Assembly (NCBI GenBank): GCA_036378535.1
Contig: DASUWH010000073.1
Coordinates: 1 to 64,000, forward strand
Direction: 5' to 3'
DNA length: 64,000 nt
Source of the DNA: Gp1-AA122 sp036378535
GTDB lineage: Bacteria > Acidobacteriota > Terriglobia > Terriglobales > Acidobacteriaceae
The notes beneath the pieces were generated by a model. The model had not been told where the DNA came from. It saw only the letters and a program-made list of their open reading frames with translations, and searched no databases. Position numbers and translations under genes: made by a program. Positions 34,912-44,241 of the stretch are shown here, in pieces. Numbering within the stretch: position 1 is the stretch's first letter; each line of letters begins with the position of its first letter.

Positions 34912-35187
34912 GGCGCCCAGGTAATCGGGGTCGGCATCCCTAGCTGTTAGATCGATCCAATCCTGGTGAACTGTGTCCCGCCACGACCTGCACCAGGGCC
35001 GACTCTCAAATCGTGCAGGAATTGCACCTCGCCGTCGGTCATGAAACGATTCGCTGGTGTAGTGGAAGGGTCGGCTGCATGCGATTGCCTGCCGGGCTTA
35101 TCCCGGCGCAAGCGAACGACCACCCAGCATTGTCGTGGCAGCTGGAGGCGAATGTTGCGGGCTCCCTACAGCCGGCCGTTTCGGCAA

Positions 35188-37473
35188 TTATTCAGCCAGG
35201 TGACGGCGGGCATCACTGGCGTCGCTGAAGGTTGGACTGATCTTCAGGGCGTGCTCGAATTGTTGCTTGGCTAATCCCGCCTTCTCCGTCTTTTCGTAGG
35301 CGAGCCCCAGATGGTAATAGAAGGTTGGATCTGGCGTAGAACTCTTGTCCAACTTAATGGCTTCTTTAAACAGGTCGACGGCGGAATTGTAAGCGCCTTT
35401 TTTCAGGTAGGCATAGCCGAGGGTATCGGCTGCGTTAGCCGAATCCGGCATACCACGGCGCGCAATCTGAGCCATGGAGAGGGCCACGTCGACATTCCCC
35501 CCCTGGGCAAGCATCACGTAGGCGAGGTTATTGGACGCGAGCGGATTGTCAGGCTGGATCTGCAATGCCTTCTGGTACATCTCCTTGGCCTTATCCCAGT
35601 CTTGTTTGGCCTCATACAATTCTCCGGTGAGAATGTAGAAGCGACTGTCGCCGGGATTACTCTGAGCCGACGCCTGGTAGGTGGCGATAGCCTGGTCCGC
35701 CGCACCAAGAGCCACTTCTACCTGACCCAGCTTGAGCAGAGCATTGACGTTGTTCTTATCCAGATCGATAGCGCGCTTGAGTTCATATTCGGAGCCGGCA
35801 AGATCCTTCTTTTCGATAAGCAGAGAACCGAGAATGTAATGAAAATTGCTATTGTCGCCGTGCTTGCTGAGTTGCGCCTGCACGCGGGCAATGGCCTTGT
35901 CGGGCTGCTTCTGGGCTAAGTAGGTATTAGCAAGGCCGAGCAGGGCCTCGGCGGCATTGCTATCGCGCTCCATAGCTTGCTCATAAAATTGAATGGCCTC
36001 AGCCGGGCGATTCTGCAGGGCGCGCAGGTTCCCCATCTGGATGTAGCCCACTGGACTCTGCGGCGCCACCTCGATGGCTTTTTGCAGATCGTCCTCGCCA
36101 TCGCTGATCTGCTTACTATTGATTTCCGCTACGGCTCGCAGGGCGTAACCGTCGGGTCCATTGGGCTGGAGATTGATAACCTGGGTAGCGGTGTCGCGCA
36201 AGGCATCCCACTCAGCATTGCGCATTTCGGCGGCCGCCAGAGCTTTTTGCGCGTCGGTCAAATCGGGCTTGAGGCGGACAGCATTGCGCCATTCGCCCTC
36301 CGAGCGCGAGATGTCGCCCAGCATGTCAAAGGCGATACCGAGATGATAATGGGCTATCGCATTGTCGGGTTCAGCCTGCAGAACCTGCTGTAGAGTCTCG
36401 GTGGCATCGTGGGGCTGGTTGCTGCGAATCTGGATCTGGCCGCGATAAACCAGAGCTTCGCCATCACTCGCGTTCGCTTTGAGAACCTCGTCATTCAGTT
36501 TCTTGGCCTCGGCAACGCGGTTTTTCAGGATGAGCAACTGGATGTAATTTTTCTTGGTCAAAAGGTCGTCGTGGTGCTGGTCGTAGAGTGAGGAGTACTC
36601 AGCGACTGCATGATCCAGGTCGCCGATGGCGAAGTAGTAATCTCCGAGCATGCGGTAGGCAACCGGATTGTCGGGTATGTCAGCCTTGGTTTGCTTAAGG
36701 AGTTTTTCGGCTTCGGCGTTCTTGTTCTCGGACATGTAGAGGCGCGCCAGAGAGGAGCGGGGATCGGGGTTGGTGCGATCGCTCTCCATGGCTTTGCGGA
36801 ACATCTGCTCGGCTTCGGCGAAGCGCGAACGCTGCTGGTAGAAGGCTCCGAGCGAGAGCTGGATGTTGATGTCTTTGGGATTCAGGCTGAGCGACTTTTT
36901 GAAACTGACCTCGGCAGCATCGGGCTGGTTCGCCTGCATCTGCAGGATCGCAAGATTCTGATAGAGATCCGAGCGGTCAGAAGCAAGTTGAATGGCTTTG
37001 TGCATCTCCTGCAGTGCGGTGGTCACATCGTTCTGGCGAGCTTTGAGATTGGCTTCGGTAACGTGAGCCTGAACGTTATTGGGATCCTTTGTCAACACGC
37101 TATCGATGTGATCTTGGGCAGACTTGAAGTCATTGGAGAGCAGGTAAAGATTGGCCAAGTCAAGGTGCGCCAGGGCGTGGTCGGGGTTGAGTTGAACGGT
37201 ACGATCTAATTCTTCGAAGGCGGAGTTCCAATTCTGCAATTTCAGGTAGGACTGCGCCAGCTGGTAATGCGCGTCGGTGAAGCGGGGGTCAACCTGCAAG
37301 GCGTTGCCGAACTGGATGCCGGCCTCGCGGTACTTACCTTTCTGGAAATAGCGCTGTCCGCTTTCGTAATACTTTTGCTTGCGTACGTTCGGGTCGCGCG
37401 AGCAGCCCAGCATGCAAAGTAAAGCAAACGGCAGCAGCCGGCAGACGCCAACGAATAACAATGAACGGCTCAT
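35188..37473 (-). CDS. prsT: TPR-repeat lipoprotein of the exosortase system
   Basis: 761-residue outer or inner membrane lipoprotein: a signal peptide ends in a lipobox (CMLGC, Cys24), then about 18-20 tetratricopeptide repeats fill the rest (A-x-x-x-x-G...Y...A...ALxxxP pattern). The architecture matches the PEP-CTERM-associated TPR lipoprotein PrsT (TIGR02917). It probably scaffolds EPS or protein-sorting machinery at the envelope. GGAAGAGGA precedes the ATG. A strong sigma-54-type promoter lies about 90 bases upstream, separate from the EpsI/exosortase genes, which end nearby on the same strand. Confidence 0.9.
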   Translation of the reverse strand: MSRSLLFVGVCRLLPFALLCMLGCSRDPNVRKQKYYESGQRYFQKGKYREAGIQFGNALQVDPRFTDAHYQLAQSYLKLQNWNSAFEELDRTVQLNPDHALAHLDLANLYLLSNDFKSAQDHIDSVLTKDPNNVQAHVTEANLKARQNDVTTALQEMHKAIQLASDRSDLYQNLAILQMQANQPDAAEVSFKKSLSLNPKDINIQLSLGAFYQQRSRFAEAEQMFRKAMESDRTNPDPRSSLARLYMSENKNAEAEKLLKQTKADIPDNPVAYRMLGDYYFAIGDLDHAVAEYSSLYDQHHDDLLTKKNYIQLLILKNRVAEAKKLNDEVLKANASDGEALVYRGQIQIRSNQPHDATETLQQVLQAEPDNAIAHYHLGIAFDMLGDISRSEGEWRNAVRLKPDLTDAQKALAAAEMRNAEWDALRDTATQVINLQPNGPDGYALRAVAEINSKQISDGEDDLQKAIEVAPQSPVGYIQMGNLRALQNRPAEAIQFYEQAMERDSNAAEALLGLANTYLAQKQPDKAIARVQAQLSKHGDNSNFHYILGSLLIEKKDLAGSEYELKRAIDLDKNNVNALLKLGQVEVALGAADQAIATYQASAQSNPGDSRFYILTGELYEAKQDWDKAKEMYQKALQIQPDNPLASNNLAYVMLAQGGNVDVALSMAQIARRGMPDSANAADTLGYAYLKKGAYNSAVDLFKEAIKLDKSSTPDPTFYYHLGLAYEKTEKAGLAKQQFEHALKISPTFSDASDARRHLAE

Positions 37474-37559
37474 TCCATCCTCTTCCTAGCAGAATTTCTA
37501 CCAGAACTTCGAATCACAGGGTTACCCATTACTCTCGGATCGAGGCGCCAACCTCGAAG

Positions 37560-37575
37560 TGCAATTCGGATACCA
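37560..37575 (-). promoter_or_regulatory. sigma-54 promoter for the TPR lipoprotein gene
   Basis: Minus strand TGGTATCCGAATTGCA: TGG, N8, TTGCA, with GG-N10-GC spacing. The -12 half is perfect. Start of transcription near 37549, giving a 75-base leader. Confidence 0.6.
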
Positions 37576-37629
37576 CGAATGCCAGGGCCCGGACTGTTGC
37601 CACGCGTTGTCATAAGCCGCATGGAATGG

Positions 37630-38286
37630 TTAACGGGGAACATAGCTGTTCAGTAGTGGTACCACTTGTGTAGCTAGTCTGAAAACTCTGTTGTCGACGT
37701 CCTCGACTCGCTCTCTAGGCATCAGCGGGGTCGCGAGTCGAATCAATGAGCCGTCGCTTCGGTTCATACGGATAGCGTCAGCAATCAGATAGAACTTGGC
37801 CCAATACTCGCTTGCCAGTGCGCGATCGTGAGCTTGGTACCAGTACACGACCAGTTCGCGCTCCTCTCCACGCGCAATAAGATACCGGTTGGCGGGAAAC
37901 GACGGCGCCCCCGGAAACGAAAGGGTAATTCGCCGCGAGTCTACCGCTCGCCAGCCGGCTCCGGGAAGGCAGTTCTTGGGAGAATGAATAGTGTCGCCGG
38001 CGCGCTGACTGGGGAAATAAGCAACGAAAAGATCAACCGAAGGTTCTGGCGTCAACTGGTTTTGGTAGACACGCAGGAGAAAATCACCTGGTCCAAGCAC
38101 ATCCAGCGTCTCTTTATCTATGCTTACATCTGTTCCTGCCCAGGAGCCCAGGTCTCGCGGGAACTGCGACAAGGGCAGGCGCGCCGGAATAATTTCCTTT
38201 TTGGATCGACCCTGCAGCATCAGCGCCGCTGAAAATAGAAGGGCGACGACGCTCAGGAAATGAAAATCAAATCGGTTGAACCGCAT
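37630..38286 (-). CDS. epsI: EpsI family protein
   Basis: 218 residues: one N-terminal membrane helix, then a periplasmic domain with the EpsI signature DTIHSPKNCLPGAGW and YWYQAHDRALASEYWAKFYL. EpsI (TIGR02914) is encoded next to, or fused with, exosortases and is needed for EPS production or protein sorting, though its activity is not settled. The start at 38286 overlaps the exosortase 3' end by 20 bases, so the pair is coupled. The frame is open to 38337 but homologues start near MRFNRFDFHF. Confidence 0.9.
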   Translation of the reverse strand: MRFNRFDFHFLSVVALLFSAALMLQGRSKKEIIPARLPLSQFPRDLGSWAGTDVSIDKETLDVLGPGDFLLRVYQNQLTPEPSVDLFVAYFPSQRAGDTIHSPKNCLPGAGWRAVDSRRITLSFPGAPSFPANRYLIARGEERELVVYWYQAHDRALASEYWAKFYLIADAIRMNRSDGSLIRLATPLMPRERVEDVDNRVFRLATQVVPLLNSYVPR

Positions 38287-39175
38287 GAAAGAGCACCCGC
38301 TCGCGCCAAAATGTTCGCAGTAGTTTGTGTAGGCCAAAGACGAGAAGCAAAGAGACGACGAAGATCAACCAGCCCGAGAACAGATGAAAGAAGCCCTCAG
38401 CCTTTTCCGGATTCCAGTATTGCACCATCAAACCTGTTCCCACAATTCTTAAACTATTTGCCAGTACGGCGATTGGAATAGAGGCTAACCCGAGCACGAG
38501 GCGAATGGCTAGCTTCGTTTCCATGAGATAGCCATAAATGATGGTGAGGGTCACTAGCGAAAGGAGTGAGCGAATGCCGCTGCAAGCTTCGGCAACTTCC
38601 AGCGCCATGGCTGGAATTTGAATGATGTTTCCCTGCCGCAGTACGGGGACATTTGCCAGTGGCAGTATTCCGCTGGCAAGTCTTGAGGCAAGCAACTGCA
38701 AGGGAAAAGTGATTTGGTTGAATACTATCGCCGGTATAGGAATCATCACGATCAGAAACAGCCAGGGGAAAAGTAGCTCGCGTTGATGCTCCCATCCCAG
38801 AAAACAAATCACCAATCCTGCAATTACCAGCAAGAACGAGAACCGGGCGAGGAAGAGTTCAGCGCCGAGATTTCCAATGACCAGCAACCCCAATCCAGCC
38901 AGAAGGATCGGTAGCCCCAACCAGGAACGAGCTATGGGGAGACTGCGTAATCTATCCCGCTTTAGCCATAACAGGTAAAGCGAGAATGCCGGAACAAAAA
39001 AACCATGGGAAAAGTTTGGATCGTGCCACCACTGGAAAACCAAGCCGCCGACCAAGCGAATGTATAGCCATGCCAAAAGCAGTAGGATGGCAACGCTTTT
39101 CCACAACGTACCCGCATGTACAGATGGCGAATTGGTTAATTTCGTCAGCTGAAGAACTTCAGCGTTGTGGCTCAT
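38267..39175 (-). CDS. exosortase
   Basis: 302-residue, about eight-helix membrane protease/transpeptidase of the exosortase (EpsH/Xrt) family, the sorting enzyme for PEP-CTERM-type proteins. The catalytic residues are visible: Cys198 in EACSGIRSLL, Arg243 in NSLRIVGTG, and His264 in GFFHLFSGWL. The N-terminal WWHDPNFSHGFFVP is also typical. Next to EpsI and a TPR lipoprotein, and across from an EPS operon, it looks like the XrtA-type system, but subtype needs an HMM. No protein ending in a PEP-CTERM tail is encoded in this window. Confidence 0.93.
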   Translation of the reverse strand: MSHNAEVLQLTKLTNSPSVHAGTLWKSVAILLLLAWLYIRLVGGLVFQWWHDPNFSHGFFVPAFSLYLLWLKRDRLRSLPIARSWLGLPILLAGLGLLVIGNLGAELFLARFSFLLVIAGLVICFLGWEHQRELLFPWLFLIVMIPIPAIVFNQITFPLQLLASRLASGILPLANVPVLRQGNIIQIPAMALEVAEACSGIRSLLSLVTLTIIYGYLMETKLAIRLVLGLASIPIAVLANSLRIVGTGLMVQYWNPEKAEGFFHLFSGWLIFVVSLLLVFGLHKLLRTFWRERVLFHAVQPI

Positions 39176-39525
39176 TCGGAGTTTCTCGGGAGGGGGTAGA
39201 GCACAGATTACAGCGATTTTCCTAGAGCATCAATCGGAAAGAGGTAACCGCTGTGCTACGGAAGCCGTTTTTCAGCTGGAAAATCCGCAGGAACGCGCTC
39301 ATAATCTCGGTGCCGTACGCGTATGTCTTTGATTTAAATCTAGTTATCTAACTTGTGCGGCGTGTGGGAAAATAAATACCTCTTCAGGGGCGCAAAAATG
39401 GGTAAAAACTTTCTCTTTTGTGCGCAAGGGTGTACTCTGTCCCGACGCTGCATCCTCGACGGTGGGTAAATCCTAGATATGGTTGAAGAGCCATCTGGTC
39501 TTGAGCATCAGGACGCTGAAACGGG
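39176..39525. other. divergent control region, exosortase and EPS operons
   Basis: AT-richer than its surroundings. GCGCAAAA (39390-39397) and TTTTGTGCGC (39416-39425) form an imperfect inverted repeat about 100-130 bases upstream of the sigma-54 element at 39526, a reasonable position for an enhancer site. No GG-N10-GC element for the exosortase direction was found. Confidence 0.4.
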
Positions 39526-39542
39526 TTGGCACTTGCCGTGCT
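39526..39542 (+). promoter_or_regulatory. sigma-54 promoter of the EPS operon
   Basis: TTGGCACTTGCCGTGCT: TTGGCAC matches the -24 consensus exactly and TGCT the -12, with GG-N10-GC spacing. Transcription would begin near 39553, 50 bases before the first gene. Confidence 0.7.
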
Positions 39543-39602
39543 GTTTGGTGGTAGGAACCCATCCGGCGAATACCTTCTCCTCAAACTCCGGAAGGCTAAA
39601 GA

Positions 39603-40559
39603 ATGGAAACGCGCTTGTCTGAACAGCCGCAGATGCCAATAACCCCAGCTCAGACCGGGGCGGAAGCGCTTTTTGTTGTGGGTGTTAGCCGCTCAATGCA
39701 AGGACTCGATCGACTTATCCGGGAGCTGGCGGACAGCGATATGCCCGTTCTGCTTACGTCAGAGCCCGGGGCCGGCAAAAAACGAACGGCCGAGCATATC
39801 CATCAATTATCCAATCGGTGTCAGCGACCCTTCCTCGTCATCAGCGGTGCGCAAGTCACAGCCCCCGCATTCCAAGAGCAAAGCCTTCGGGAGCGATTTC
39901 TCAGCGACGGGACGACGTACATCGACGAGATTGGAAATCTGGATATGGCCAGTCAAAAGGCTCTCCTGGCCGTTTTGACCCGGGCTGAGGAAAATGGCAA
40001 TCACACCCAGTGGGCTCGTTTGATTTGCGGTACCAGTCATGACTTGGAAGCCGATGTTCGGGAAGGACGCTTTTGCGAAGACCTGTACTACCGAATCAGC
40101 GGATTAAGTTTGCGTTTGCTGCCCTTGCGGCAGCGTAAAGAGGATATTCCGCATCTACTCACTTTCTTCTTACGCCGTTATGCCGCGGAATTGAATTGCC
40201 CGGTTCCGAGCCTGAGCTTGCCGACGCAGCAGCTCTTTTTCGAATACTCCTGGCCGGGTAATCTCCGCGAGCTGGAGGATGCGGCCCGAGTAATCGTCAC
40301 CATGGGAGATGAATCCTTGGCCATGGGCGGGCTGCGGTCACTGCTTACAAAGTCAGAACGTCACAATGGCAAGCGCGTATCGCTGAAGGAGGTGGCTCGA
40401 ACCGCTTCGCGGGAAGCCGAGAGGGAGCTCATTCTGGAAGTTCTTACGCGTACACGTTGGAATCGGCGTCGCGCGGCTGAAGAGCTGCAGATCAGTTACA
40501 AGGCGCTGCTTTATAAGCTTAAACAAATCGGTTACGAGAATTCTGGGGGGACTTCGTAA
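39603..40559 (+). CDS. degenerate sigma-54 activator lacking the GAFTGA loop
   Basis: 318 residues, homologous to the AAA+ core and Fis-type HTH of sigma-54 activators. Walker A survives in altered form (SEPGAGKK, 53-60, instead of GESGTGKE), as do Walker B (TTYIDEIG, 104-111), the sensor region FCEDLYYRISGLSLRLLPLR and the HTH (NRRRAAEELQISYKALLYKL). The 22-odd residues that should carry the GAFTGA loop between them are missing, so it should not remodel sigma-54 polymerase. A DNA-binding repressor, or a subunit that poisons or tunes active hexamers, is more likely. First gene of the EPS operon, 17 bases before the export gene. Confidence 0.85.
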   Translation: METRLSEQPQMPITPAQTGAEALFVVGVSRSMQGLDRLIRELADSDMPVLLTSEPGAGKKRTAEHIHQLSNRCQRPFLVISGAQVTAPAFQEQSLRERFLSDGTTYIDEIGNLDMASQKALLAVLTRAEENGNHTQWARLICGTSHDLEADVREGRFCEDLYYRISGLSLRLLPLRQRKEDIPHLLTFFLRRYAAELNCPVPSLSLPTQQLFFEYSWPGNLRELEDAARVIVTMGDESLAMGGLRSLLTKSERHNGKRVSLKEVARTASREAERELILEVLTRTRWNRRRAAEELQISYKALLYKLKQIGYENSGGTS

Positions 40560-40576
40560 TCTTGTCAGGAGAGATC

Positions 40577-41197
40577 ATGGTTCGAGTCACAAAGTTGGCC
40601 TGCTTTTGGCTGATAGCCTGCGCGTGGGGAGGCCTCGCTTATGGACAAAATCCCTCAGCGACCAATGCCGCGCCCGGCGGGTCTACTGCACAGGGCCAGC
40701 AACAGGCGCCAAATAGTCAAACTTATGTCATTGGGGCTCAAGACACCCTGCATGTGTCGGTCTGGAAAGAGCCAGATCTTACCGCCACGCTGCCTGTGAG
40801 GCCTGACGGAAAGATTTCAATGCCTTTGCTGAACGATGTGCAAGCAGCGGGATTGACGCCAATGCAATTGGCGGATTCGTTGACGGAAAAACTGAAGAAA
40901 TACGTAACCGATCCGAGGGTAACCATCGTAGTTACCGCGATGAACAGTCAACACATCTTTGTGCTGGGTGAGGTGCAGCACGCCGGATCGATGCCGCTGA
41001 CGCCCGGCATGACCGTACTGCAGGCCTTGGCTAGCGCCGGCTTTTCGCAGTTTGCAAATACCAAGAAGATATACATTCTGCGTGAAGACAGTGGCAAACA
41101 ACTAAAACTGCCTTTCAATTACAAGCAGGTAATCAAAGGTCAGGATATGGCCCAGAACATCTCTTTGAGACCGGGGGACACCATTGTTGTTCCGTAA
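40577..41197 (+). CDS. polysaccharide export protein, Wza-like
   Basis: 206 residues: signal peptide (LACFWLIACAWGGLAYG), Gln-rich linker, poly-export domain (YVIGAQDTLHVSVWKEPDLT, VRPDGKISMPLLNDV) and one SLBB domain (IFVLGEVQHAGSMPLTPGMT). Much shorter than Wza and without a clear lipobox cysteine, as in the PEP-CTERM-associated exporters (TIGR03027). It forms or gates the outer-membrane EPS channel. AGGAGAG precedes the ATG at 40577; the frame extends to 40562. Overlaps the next gene by 14 bases. Confidence 0.92.
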   Translation: MVRVTKLACFWLIACAWGGLAYGQNPSATNAAPGGSTAQGQQQAPNSQTYVIGAQDTLHVSVWKEPDLTATLPVRPDGKISMPLLNDVQAAGLTPMQLADSLTEKLKKYVTDPRVTIVVTAMNSQHIFVLGEVQHAGSMPLTPGMTVLQALASAGFSQFANTKKIYILREDSGKQLKLPFNYKQVIKGQDMAQNISLRPGDTIVVP

Positions 41198-42641
41198 GCC
41201 AGCATACGCCACCAAGCAGTTACTCGTGGGCGTTGCGTGTCTGCTGTTTTCGACCAGTGCTGGATGGGCGCAGAGCGCCAGCCAGGATGCGGACGTACAG
41301 CAGTCGCAAGCTCCAACGACGGGTGCTCCCCCCGCCATGGGGCAAGAGCCTCCGCCATCTTTGAGCTCCGATTTTCCCCCTCTTTCGGGGTTGGACGAGC
41401 CGACCTTGGAGCCCAACGTTCTGGCACGCAGCTATTTCAGCTATGGCGCGCAGGTTGGGCAGAGTGCGGACACGAATGCGTCTAATTCTTTGCGCCGGGG
41501 TGCGACGGTGACTGGGATCACGCACGTGCTTGGCACCGCCGCTTTGGAAAAACTATGGCCGACCTTCGAATCGGCATTGTCGTACGCCGGAGGAGGAGCG
41601 TTTTACACGGGAGGCTTCAGGACGAACACGCAAGTGCACGCACTCAGCCTCGACCTACGATACAAATGGCGAACTGGCGCCCTGGCAATTCGGGACCGTG
41701 CGACTTACTTGCCGGAAGGGACCTTCGGTGGTGGTTTTGGCGGCGTCGGTGGAGCTTTGGGCGGGCTAGGTGGTGGTGTGGGTGCGGGCGAAGGTGGCAA
41801 TCGCTTCTTATTTTTCGGCCAAGGGCTGTTCGGGTCCTTGACGGCAGCACCGCGCTTCGACAATCTCTCGACCGTCGACATAATGCAAGCTCTTAGTCCG
41901 CGGTCAGCGATTACCTTGGCGGGCGGTTTCAACTTGCTGCATTTCACGCATTCGACAGGTGGGCTTCTGATCGACAGCCAGCAGGTTACAGGCCAAGCGG
42001 GGTACGACTATTCGCTAAGTCGTCGAGACAAAGTAGCCATCGCCTATGGGTACCAGCACTTTCATTTTCCGCAAGCAGGCGGCGCCGGCTTCGAAACCAA
42101 CGTAGTACAGGCGCTGTACGGGCATCAGATCTCGGGACGCATGGACTTCCTAATTGGGGCTGGGCCGCAATTCACCCGTTTCAGCAGTCCCGCCCAGGGT
42201 CAGAGCTTGCGCGTTGCCGGTACCGGGCGAGCCTCCCTGAGATACAGATTCCCGCGAACCAGCGTATCTGTGACCTACGATCACTATACGAGTGCTGCAT
42301 CTGGATTTTTTGCCGGTGCGACCACGGATTACGCCAACGGCAACCTAACACGCCCGCTCGGCCGGACATGGCTGCTGGCCGCCGATGTCGGGTATGCCCG
42401 CAACCACCGCTTGCAGCAGATTGGACTGGGTATACCGACAAGTTCGTATCAGACTGGCACCGCTGGTTTGCGCTTGTCCCATCTGCTTACTCGGACGCTG
42501 CGAGTTTTTGCGAGCTATCAATTTACGGACTTAGTGTTTAATTCATCATTTTGCGCCAGCGGCAATTGTGGCAACACTTTGAATCGGCACATCGTTACGG
42601 TGGGACTGAGCTGGCACGCACAACCGATTCGACTTGACTGA
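41184..42641 (+). CDS. outer-membrane beta-barrel protein of the EPS locus
   Basis: 485 residues with a signal peptide (LLVGVACLLFSTSAGWAQS), a Pro/Gln-rich linker, and then repeated amphipathic strands ending in aromatic residues up to the C-terminal VTVGLSWHAQPIRLD, typical of a beta-barrel. A 25-residue glycine-rich segment (about 175-200) interrupts it. Proteins of this kind sit at the same place in PEP-CTERM/EPS loci (TIGR03016-like), presumably aiding EPS secretion. TTG start at 41184 (or the next TTG) with GGGGGA upstream, inside the end of the export gene. Confidence 0.82.
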   Translation: MLFRKPAYATKQLLVGVACLLFSTSAGWAQSASQDADVQQSQAPTTGAPPAMGQEPPPSLSSDFPPLSGLDEPTLEPNVLARSYFSYGAQVGQSADTNASNSLRRGATVTGITHVLGTAALEKLWPTFESALSYAGGGAFYTGGFRTNTQVHALSLDLRYKWRTGALAIRDRATYLPEGTFGGGFGGVGGALGGLGGGVGAGEGGNRFLFFGQGLFGSLTAAPRFDNLSTVDIMQALSPRSAITLAGGFNLLHFTHSTGGLLIDSQQVTGQAGYDYSLSRRDKVAIAYGYQHFHFPQAGGAGFETNVVQALYGHQISGRMDFLIGAGPQFTRFSSPAQGQSLRVAGTGRASLRYRFPRTSVSVTYDHYTSAASGFFAGATTDYANGNLTRPLGRTWLLAADVGYARNHRLQQIGLGIPTSSYQTGTAGLRLSHLLTRTLRVFASYQFTDLVFNSSFCASGNCGNTLNRHIVTVGLSWHAQPIRLD

Positions 42642-42686
42642 AGAGGGAACCGCTGCCGGTCTCAACGAAGGAGTACAGGAAACGCG

Positions 42687-44231
42687 ATGATCACTAACCG
42701 AGAGCTGAGTTTCGACGATTACCTTTCAATGCTGCGCAGGCGCCTGTGGGTTATTTTGGTGCCGATTCTGATTGCACCCGCGATTGGCTTTGCGGTCTCG
42801 TACTTGTTTGACGCGAAATACACCGCGAGCACAACCGTGCTCATTGAAGAGCCGAAGGTGCCCGGTGATCTGGTAAAGCCGATCATCACCGAAGACGTGT
42901 TGCGGCGCATCACCGGATTGGAACAGCAGGTTCTGAGCCGAAATCACCTGGTGCCTGTGGTCCAGCGACTCGGCCTTGCCAAGTCGGACGGGCAAGCGGT
43001 CCAGGTTGCCGATCAGGTCCGTTCGTCGGTGGACATCACGCCGGTGCAGGACTCCACTTCCACCACCAGCAAGAAAAAGAGCCAGCCCAGCAACAGCTCT
43101 GATATCCCGGGTTTCAACGTGAACTTGACCTATTCCGACCCGCGGGTTGCACAGCAACTCTGCAATCAGGTTACGGACATGTTGATTACGGAGAACCTGA
43201 AGGCTCGCGAGCAGGTGGCGCAGGGCACGACTGACTTTCTGGCACATCAGGTGGATGACGCCAAGCACAACCTTGACGAGCAGGATGCCAAGCTGGCCAC
43301 GTTTCAGCGCCAATACGTCGGCCAACTCCCGGAAGACGCGGACAGTAATTTGAAAGTGCTGATGGGATTGAACTCGCAGCTGGACGCCGCAACCCAGGCC
43401 ATCAACCGAGCGCAAGCAGACAAGTCCTATGCGCAGTCGTTATTGGCCCAACAACTTGCTTCCTGGAGAGCTTCCGAATCCAGCACCAGTCCGCAAGCTC
43501 TGCAGCAGCAACTGACCACACTTCAAGGGCAGCTCTTGCAACTGCAGTCCCGTTACACCGATGATTACCCGGACGTTGTGAAGACCAAAGCGAGCATTAA
43601 AGAAGTCGAAGGCAAACTGAAGCAGGTAGACTCGGCAAAGCCGGACACGAGCAACGCGAAAGCCGACGCATCGGAACCGCCTGAGATCCGCCAGCTGCGC
43701 GTGCAGATTCACCAATACGAACAAACCATCGATCAGGCGGAAGAGCAGCAAAAACGGTTACAGGACCAGATTAAGTTGTATCAGGGCCGGGTTGCGCTCA
43801 GCCCCGCGGTCGAGGAACAGTACAAGCAACTTACTCGCGATTACCAGTCGGCACAGAAGTTCTATGATGACCTTCTGGCGAAGAAAAGCCAGTCGGAAAT
43901 GGCGACCGACCTGGAACGACAACAACAAGGTGAACAATTCCGCCTATTGAACCCGGCCAGCCTACCATCTTCGCCCAGCTTTCCTAATCGGCTGTTATTT
44001 GCCGGAGGTGGACTGGGCGCTGGTCTGGCGCTTGGCTGCGCCCTAGGTTTCTGGCTCGAGTTCCAGGATAAAGCCATTCGCAACGAGCTGGATGTGGAAG
44101 CAGTCATGGATTTACCCGCCCTGATCTCCATACCTTGGGTGTTGGAAACCGAAGAGGGCAACCGCAATGGATCGCGCGGCGAACCCGCACACGCCCGAAG
44201 CTCGGGCGAGCGGGAAAGGGTAGGGGTATAG
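42687..44231 (+). CDS. Wzz/GumC-type chain-length determinant
   Basis: 514 residues with two membrane helices (about 22-40 and 430-452) flanking a long periplasmic coiled-coil domain (about residues 170-400). The N-terminal Wzz motif (DDYLSMLRRRLWVILVPILI) and the PNRLLFAGGG region before helix 2 are standard. It sets EPS length and partners the BY-kinase two genes downstream. It lacks a fused kinase domain. A ribosome site (GAAGGAGTACAGG) precedes the ATG. Confidence 0.93.
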   Translation: MITNRELSFDDYLSMLRRRLWVILVPILIAPAIGFAVSYLFDAKYTASTTVLIEEPKVPGDLVKPIITEDVLRRITGLEQQVLSRNHLVPVVQRLGLAKSDGQAVQVADQVRSSVDITPVQDSTSTTSKKKSQPSNSSDIPGFNVNLTYSDPRVAQQLCNQVTDMLITENLKAREQVAQGTTDFLAHQVDDAKHNLDEQDAKLATFQRQYVGQLPEDADSNLKVLMGLNSQLDAATQAINRAQADKSYAQSLLAQQLASWRASESSTSPQALQQQLTTLQGQLLQLQSRYTDDYPDVVKTKASIKEVEGKLKQVDSAKPDTSNAKADASEPPEIRQLRVQIHQYEQTIDQAEEQQKRLQDQIKLYQGRVALSPAVEEQYKQLTRDYQSAQKFYDDLLAKKSQSEMATDLERQQQGEQFRLLNPASLPSSPSFPNRLLFAGGGLGAGLALGCALGFWLEFQDKAIRNELDVEAVMDLPALISIPWVLETEEGNRNGSRGEPAHARSSGERERVGV

Positions 44232-44241
44232 AACTGCTTTT

